Below are positions 58,663 to 64,000 of a stretch of DNA of 64,000 bases, piece after piece; position 1 is the first letter of the stretch; every line of letters starts with the position of its first letter. A model generated the notes under the pieces. It searched no databases and was not told the DNA's origin. It saw nothing but the letters and a program-made list of their open reading frames with translations. Position numbers and translations under genes: made by a program. The stretch is from an uncultured Pelagibacteraceae bacterium (lineage in GTDB: Bacteria; Pseudomonadota; Alphaproteobacteria; Pelagibacterales; Pelagibacteraceae), in the NCBI GenBank assembly GCA_902586495.1, contig CACIHQ010000003.1, positions 36,606 to 100,605 on the forward strand. Reading direction: 5' to 3'.

Positions 58663-59736
58663 ATGATGAAACCAGTATTTATGACTTATACAAAAAAAGA
58701 CCTAATTAACTTAGCTGTTTGTATGGTTCTGAGTGTATTAGTAATACCATCATTTATTACAACAGAATATTGGTACACTTCCATATTAATACCTTGGCTT
58801 TGCTTAGCTCTAGCTACAATCGGACAGCAAATAGTTATGGGTTACACAGGACAATTAGCTTTAGGTGCCGCTGGCTTCATGGCTGCAGGTGCTTTTGCGA
58901 TGTTTAACCTTATTTTACGAGTGCCTGATTTAGGTTTCGTCGGTTCATTAATAGTGTCAGGTTTGATTGCTGCCGCTTTTGGAATTTTATTTGGTTTACC
59001 AAGTCTAAAAGTAAGAGGAATTTATCTGATGGTAGCAACATTGGCCTCACAATTTTTTATTATATGGATGATAGATAAATTTGGTTGGTTTAAAAACTAT
59101 GACTCTTCAGGAATTATAACCGCACAAGACATAGTTATCTTAGGAAAACCATTTACAACTCCATTAGCTATGTATTTTGTGTGTTTAGCTGTTACTACGG
59201 TTTTAACTTTGCTAGCGATGAATATGGCTAGAGGTAGTACGGGTAGGAATTGGATGGCAGTTAGAGATATGGATATAGCTGCGGAGTCGATGGGAGTTTC
59301 ATTATTAAGAACAAAAGTACAGGCCTTCGCAATTAGTGCGTTTTATTGTGGGGTTGCTGGTGCACTTTTTGCATTTTGTTATTTAAAATCTTTAGAACCA
59401 GTTGCTTTTGATATTAAATTATCTTTTAAAATATTATTTATGTGTATTTTAGGTGGACTTGGTACAATAAATGGTGCTTTTATTGGTGCAGCGTTTATTC
59501 TACTTTTTCCAGTTCTTCTTAATGCCATTGGTAATAATGTTTTTCATGGTGCTATTGACGCTACAATAATATCTTCAATCGAGCAGGTAATATTTGGTGG
59601 ATTGATGATTATCTTTATGATTTATGAACCTTTGGGAATGGCAAAATTATGGGAAAACATAAAGCAAAAATGGAAGACAAAATTCCCAACTATGAACATT
59701 AAAAATTTAACTTCTTCAATTGGTAAAAAATCTTAA
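58663..59736 (+). CDS. livM: Branched-chain amino acid-type ABC permease LivM
   Basis: GQQIVMGYTGQLALGAAGFMAAGAFAMF...LPSLKVRGIYLMVATLASQFF. Confidence 0.92.
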   Translation: MMKPVFMTYTKKDLINLAVCMVLSVLVIPSFITTEYWYTSILIPWLCLALATIGQQIVMGYTGQLALGAAGFMAAGAFAMFNLILRVPDLGFVGSLIVSGLIAAAFGILFGLPSLKVRGIYLMVATLASQFFIIWMIDKFGWFKNYDSSGIITAQDIVILGKPFTTPLAMYFVCLAVTTVLTLLAMNMARGSTGRNWMAVRDMDIAAESMGVSLLRTKVQAFAISAFYCGVAGALFAFCYLKSLEPVAFDIKLSFKILFMCILGGLGTINGAFIGAAFILLFPVLLNAIGNNVFHGAIDATIISSIEQVIFGGLMIIFMIYEPLGMAKLWENIKQKWKTKFPTMNIKNLTSSIGKKS

Positions 59737-59739
59737 GAA

Positions 59740-59823
59740 GTGGATAAAAAAAAACTAATTTTTGCATTATTGGTTGGTATCATTATAGGATTACTTGTAG
59801 AAAATAATTTTCTAATTGGTTAG
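59740..59823 (+). CDS. Possible 27-aa single-TM protein (GTG start)
   Basis: VDKKKLIFALLVGIIIGLLVENNFLIG*, 3 nt after livM stop; overlaps the 3' end of gpsA. Confidence 0.35.
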   Translation: MDKKKLIFALLVGIIIGLLVENNFLIG

Positions 59824-60770
59824 ATTTTTTTATTATACAATATCGTCTTTAGCAAATTGATCATCAAAGGTATCTTTTTTTTATTAATTTTTTTTAAAAT
59901 ATAAGGAGCAATTTCTCTAGCCAATTGCTCACCTTCGACTGTATCTTTTGGCATAAACTTTTTTTTAGCTACTGTAAATGTAAAACCTTTACCTAAAAAA
60001 TCTCCCATTTTACTATTTCTTCCTCCCACAGCACTTACATAGAGATCACCAATTCCAGCAAGACCTAATATAGTTGACTGATCACCCTTAAAATATTTAA
60101 TCAAAAATTTCATCTCATTTACACTTTTTTGAAATAAATCTGATGCAGCATTTAAATTTTGACCTGAGCCTATAACCATTGCATAAATATTCTTAATTGC
60201 TGAGCAAATTTCTACTCCAATAACATCTCTTGAAAATTCAGTCAGATAATATTTTGTTGATATCTGTTTTCCAATCCATTTAGCTATTTTGATATTCTTA
60301 TTTGCTATTACTACGCTTGTCTTATTTTTTCTTGCTAATTCTTTAGCCAGACAAGGTCCTTTTAAAACTGATACATTTGCAACATTATAATTATTTTTGA
60401 GTAACCCTGAAATAGTCAAGAGTTTTTTTCTTTTTTTATCATATTTTAGTCCTTTAGTAAGAACTAGTAATGGTGTTTTTATTTTTAAGTCTTTCAACTC
60501 TTTTCCAATAAAATCAATTCCAGCAAGACTCAATGCAATTACAATCAAGTCAAACTTTTCTTTGTATATATCTTTTGAATAATACTTAAATTTTAACTTT
60601 TTTGGCAAATTTATTTTTAAGGAGGAATGAAGTTTTTTTTTTGAAGATAAGTTCTTAATGAAAACTTTATTATATGGTTCTGTTATTATAACTCTATTAT
60701 TATTTTCTAAACACGGGATTGAAAAAGCAGAACCCATTGCACCACCACCAATAATTAATATTTTTTTCAT
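59820..60770 (-). CDS. gpsA: NAD(P)-dependent glycerol-3-phosphate dehydrogenase
   Basis: MKKILIIGGGAMGSAFSIPCLENN...VLKGPCLAKELARK...GLAGIGDLYVSAVGGRNSKMGDFLGKG. Confidence 0.93.
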   Translation of the reverse strand: MKKILIIGGGAMGSAFSIPCLENNNRVIITEPYNKVFIKNLSSKKKLHSSLKINLPKKLKFKYYSKDIYKEKFDLIVIALSLAGIDFIGKELKDLKIKTPLLVLTKGLKYDKKRKKLLTISGLLKNNYNVANVSVLKGPCLAKELARKNKTSVVIANKNIKIAKWIGKQISTKYYLTEFSRDVIGVEICSAIKNIYAMVIGSGQNLNAASDLFQKSVNEMKFLIKYFKGDQSTILGLAGIGDLYVSAVGGRNSKMGDFLGKGFTFTVAKKKFMPKDTVEGEQLAREIAPYILKKINKKKIPLMINLLKTILYNKKI

Positions 60771-60836
60771 ACAGTTTTTCTTTGTATAAATATTAATATA
60801 GGTTTATTTATAGTTTGAATATAAAAAAAATTTATA

Positions 60837-61958
60837 ATGCAAAATCTTAAATGGAAATACTCCAAATTCTTAATAAATAAAAACTTTCAATTTACTAGAA
60901 ACTATGTCTTAAAATATTTGCCGTCAAATTTATTAGTTAATTCTCATAAAAATATATCTAAATGGAAAGGATATAATCCAACTCCTCTATTGAAATTAAA
61001 CAAATTAAATAAAAAACTTCAGCTTAAGAATATATTTTACAAAGACGAATCGAAACGATTTCACTTAAAATCCTTTAAAGCACTTGGTGGTGCCTATGCA
61101 GTAGAAAAAATTTCAAAAAAAACTAGCAAAATAATTGTTTCATCAGCAACAGCTGGCAATCATGGGAGATCAGTAGCTTGGGGAGCAAAAAGACTAAAAT
61201 TGCAGTGTAAAATTTTTGTTAGTCAATACGTGAGTGAAACAAGAGTAAAAGAAATTAAAAAATTTGGTGCTGAAGTAATAAGAGTAAAGGGAAATTATGA
61301 AGCATCCTTAAAAGAATGCCAATTACTCTCAAAACAAAATAACTGGAAAATTGTTCAAGATGTATCTACAAAAAATTATAAGTATATTCCTCAATTAACA
61401 ATGGCAGGATACTCTATTTTAATTAAAGAAATTTCTAATCAAACTAATCAGTATATTACTCATATTTTTCTTCAAGCGGGTGTTGGTGGTTTGGCTGCAG
61501 GTTTGGTCGCTGGAGTAGCAAAATATTTTAAAAAAATTCCAAAAATAATTATCGTTGAACCAGATAGAGCCGATTGTGTTCTTCAAAGTATTAAAAGTAA
61601 TAAGTTAAAAAAAATAAGAATTAAAAAAGAGAGCATTATGGGTGGTATGTCTTGCAATGAAATGTCTCTTGTGCCTTGGCAAATATTAAAAAAAGCTAGT
61701 AATTGTTGTGTATCAATTTCAGATAAAAATGTAGCTAAAACAGTAGCTGGTTTAAAAGATAAAAAGTTCAGCAAAACTTCAATTGTAGGTGGTGAATGCG
61801 CTACTCCAGGAATTATTGCTTTGGTTGGAATATGCAATAACAAAAAGGCAAGAAAATTGATTAACCTTAATCAAAATTCTAATGTTTTAGTTATTGGATG
61901 CGAAGGTAATGCAGATGTTAAACTCTACAAACAACTGCTACTTAAAGGTAGAAAATAA
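60837..61958 (+). CDS. Fold-type II PLP enzyme, diaminopropionate ammonia-lyase-like
   Basis: WKGYNPTPLLKLNKLNKKLQLKNIFYKDESKRFHLKSFKALGGAYAVEKI; SATAGNHGRSVAWGAKRL. Confidence 0.82.
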   Translation: MQNLKWKYSKFLINKNFQFTRNYVLKYLPSNLLVNSHKNISKWKGYNPTPLLKLNKLNKKLQLKNIFYKDESKRFHLKSFKALGGAYAVEKISKKTSKIIVSSATAGNHGRSVAWGAKRLKLQCKIFVSQYVSETRVKEIKKFGAEVIRVKGNYEASLKECQLLSKQNNWKIVQDVSTKNYKYIPQLTMAGYSILIKEISNQTNQYITHIFLQAGVGGLAAGLVAGVAKYFKKIPKIIIVEPDRADCVLQSIKSNKLKKIRIKKESIMGGMSCNEMSLVPWQILKKASNCCVSISDKNVAKTVAGLKDKKFSKTSIVGGECATPGIIALVGICNNKKARKLINLNQNSNVLVIGCEGNADVKLYKQLLLKGRK

Positions 61959-61964
61959 TTTTTT

Positions 61965-63383
61965 ATGACAAAAAACGCGATCACTTGGATAAGAGAGGAT
62001 TTTAGAATTGAAAATAACCCTGCCCTTTCTTACGCAACCCAAAATCATGATAGCGTGCTTGCCCTATACATTTACAACAAAAGCGACTTTGATGCCAAAA
62101 GAGAGGCACAAAAATGGTGGCTTTCAAAATCATTAGAAATCTTTAAGTTTGAATTATCTAAGTTTAAGATCAATCTTCAAATATTGGCAGGTGATGAGCT
62201 GGATATATTTTCAAAGATTAAAAAAAAAGACAATATGTCGATATATTGGAATAAAATTTACGAACCAGACGTAATTGCAAAAGGAAAAAAGATTAGAGAT
62301 ATTTTTGTTAAAAATCAGATTAATTACAAATATTTTAAAGGAAATATTTTAAATGAGTTTCAAGAGGTAACTAAAAATGACGGAACACCTTTTAAAGTTT
62401 TCACACCATTTTGGAGAAACGCTGAACAAAAATTTTTAGGATCACCACCAAGTAAAAATTATAGTATTAAAAAAAAAACAAAGTCATTAACATTCTTTAA
62501 AGGTTGTATAGAGCCAAAAGATATTCTTCCAAGAAAAAATTGGTATAAAAAGTTTGAAAAATATTGGAAGGTTTCTGAGGAAGAGTCTAAAAAAATTCTA
62601 AAAGATCTAATTGATGGTAAAATTAAAGATTATGGAACTGCAAGAGATTATCCTTCTGTCGAGGGCACATCTAAATTATCTCCTTATATCAAACATGGAC
62701 AAATTCACGTGAATACTATTTGGAAAAAGTGCAGTGAAATTAAATCGAAAGGAATTGGTTACAGAAAATATATTAATGAATTAGGATGGCGTGAATTTTC
62801 ACATAGTTTAATCAATTATTTCCCGGAATTTTTAAAAGGAAATTATAGAAAAGAATTTGATAAGTTTCCCTGGGTCAAAAATGAAAAATTTTTAAAGGCG
62901 TGGAAATCAGGTATGACGGGTTATCCGATTGTTGATGCTGGGATGAGAGAGCTTTATGAAACTGGTTGGATGCATAACCGGATAAGAATGGTTGTGGGTT
63001 CCTTTCTAGTAAAACATTTAAGAATAAATTGGACTGAGGGTGAAAAACATTTTAGAAATTGTTTATTAGATTTTAATAAAGCTAATAATGTAGCTCAATG
63101 GCAATGGGTTGCTGGTTGCGGCGCTGATGCAGCTCCTTATTTCAGAATATTCAATCCTATCCTTCAAGGTGAAAAATTTGATAAAGAAGGAAAGTATGTA
63201 AAAAAATGGGTACCAGAATTAAGTAAGGTTCCACAAAAGTTTATTCATAAACCATGGGAAATGGAAATTAAATATCAAGAAGCAATAAATACAATTATTG
63301 GAAAAAGTTATCCAAAACCAATTGTTATTCATGAGCAAGCAAGAGCCGCAGCTTTAAAAGCGTTTCAAACTTTAAAAAATTAG
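61965..63383 (+). CDS. Deoxyribodipyrimidine photolyase / cryptochrome family
   Basis: ITWIREDFRIENNPALSYA...GWREFSHSLINYFPEF...GMTGYPIVDAGMRELYETGWMHNRIRMVVGSFLVKHL...VAQWQWVAGCGADAAPYFRIFNP. Confidence 0.95.
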   Translation: MTKNAITWIREDFRIENNPALSYATQNHDSVLALYIYNKSDFDAKREAQKWWLSKSLEIFKFELSKFKINLQILAGDELDIFSKIKKKDNMSIYWNKIYEPDVIAKGKKIRDIFVKNQINYKYFKGNILNEFQEVTKNDGTPFKVFTPFWRNAEQKFLGSPPSKNYSIKKKTKSLTFFKGCIEPKDILPRKNWYKKFEKYWKVSEEESKKILKDLIDGKIKDYGTARDYPSVEGTSKLSPYIKHGQIHVNTIWKKCSEIKSKGIGYRKYINELGWREFSHSLINYFPEFLKGNYRKEFDKFPWVKNEKFLKAWKSGMTGYPIVDAGMRELYETGWMHNRIRMVVGSFLVKHLRINWTEGEKHFRNCLLDFNKANNVAQWQWVAGCGADAAPYFRIFNPILQGEKFDKEGKYVKKWVPELSKVPQKFIHKPWEMEIKYQEAINTIIGKSYPKPIVIHEQARAAALKAFQTLKN

Positions 63384-63392
63384 TAATATAAT

Positions 63393-64000
63393 TTATAAAT
63401 TGTATTCTCTAGATGTTAAATCATACAATCGACTTATGGTACGCTCAAAAGGAGCTTTAAGAGATTTTGAAGATGTGAAATTTTCCAAACTTTCTGCAGC
63501 TGTGGTAGCCAAAGGAATATCTTTATCGTGAATTATATCTAATAATGTTATAAATCTCTGTTGTTGATCTGAATTATTATTGCTAAACAATGGAATTTCT
63601 TCGATAACAATAAATTTAGAGTTTTTAATTATTTCCAAATAATCCTCAGCTCCTAAATTTCTATTACAAAGTTCATCAAAGCTAAATCTACAAATCCCTT
63701 CATAAAAGTTTTGTATTGTAAAATCTCTCCCCTTAATATTTAAATTCATAGGTGAGTTTTTTTTTTCTTTTGTAATAATTCTAAAAAATTTGTTTATTTT
63801 AAAATTGGTTTCTTGATTTAAAGGAAAAAAAAATCTTTGTTTTTGATTTTCTTTTGATTTTCGATAATCATCCTCAATTTTTAATTCATAGTTAATAGCA
63901 TTTTTTTTCATAATTTCTATGAATGGTAAAAATTGGTCTCTCTGTAATCCATCTTTATACAATTCAGATAATTCAATATTTGAAGTTAATATGATCTTAA
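63393..64000 (-). CDS. zapE: Cell division ATPase ZapE/AFG1-like (5' end truncated by window edge)
   Basis: Reading frame continues upstream of the track start to the edge: KIILTSNIELSELYKDGLQRDQFLPFIEIM..., RFSFDELCNRNLGAEDYLEI; AFG1 C-terminal motifs. Confidence 0.9.
   Translation of the reverse strand, partial: KIILTSNIELSELYKDGLQRDQFLPFIEIMKKNAINYELKIEDDYRKSKENQKQRFFFPLNQETNFKINKFFRIITKEKKNSPMNLNIKGRDFTIQNFYEGICRFSFDELCNRNLGAEDYLEIIKNSKFIVIEEIPLFSNNNSDQQQRFITLLDIIHDKDIPLATTAAESLENFTSSKSLKAPFERTISRLYDLTSREYNL

Noticed and set aside
1-64000. CRISPR arrays, tRNA/rRNA genes, IS elements, prophage, toxin-antitoxin or anti-phage systems
   Set aside because: Searched by eye on both strands; no regular spaced repeats, cloverleafs, transposase/integrase or defence-type proteins recognised. 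A tRNAscan-SE/Infernal and DefenseFinder run would be decisive.

Overview
AT-rich, very gene-dense window with short intergenic spacers and many overlapping starts and stops. Gene content looks like a streamlined marine alphaproteobacterium of the SAR11/Pelagibacter type (inference from gene content and protein sequence only; no search was run). Main blocks: (1) 1-12 kb, an organosulfonate/taurine locus: a partial FAD dehydrogenase, ald and a taurine-pyruvate-type aminotransferase, divergent from tauA-tauB-tauC, a ComC/LDH2-like dehydrogenase, a Pta-like acyltransferase and an HpsN-like dehydrogenase, with no desulfonating enzyme in the window. (2) 12-19 kb, cysE/cysK followed by a run of small, mostly uncharacterised proteins. 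(3) 21-24 kb, an unexplained non-coding region with several inverted repeats and a perfect Shine-Dalgarno in front of an 8-codon ORF, then copper/redox proteins. (4) 25-30 kb, an Fbp-type iron ABC transporter preceded by two overlapping 19-bp Fur-like palindromes. (5) 30-46 kb, acuI-like, folE, hisI, a dimethylglycine dehydrogenase-like/EtfB/EtfA/ETF-QO operon, an SBP56/methanethiol-oxidase-like gene, and a MetF-like + GcvT/DmdA-like pair. (6) 47-54 kb housekeeping (purE, purK, csp, fhs). (7) 54.5-60 kb, a Liv-type ABC operon. (8) gpsA, a diaminopropionate ammonia-lyase-like gene, a photolyase and a partial zapE. No CRISPR array, rRNA, tRNA, prophage or transposon was recognised. Strongest leads: the 21.3-21.55 kb RNA candidate, the shared 19-bp operator of the iron and Liv systems, hairpins between the substrate-binding protein and translocator genes in all three ABC operons, the incomplete sulfonate pathway, and a MetF/GcvT-type demethylase pair of unknown substrate.
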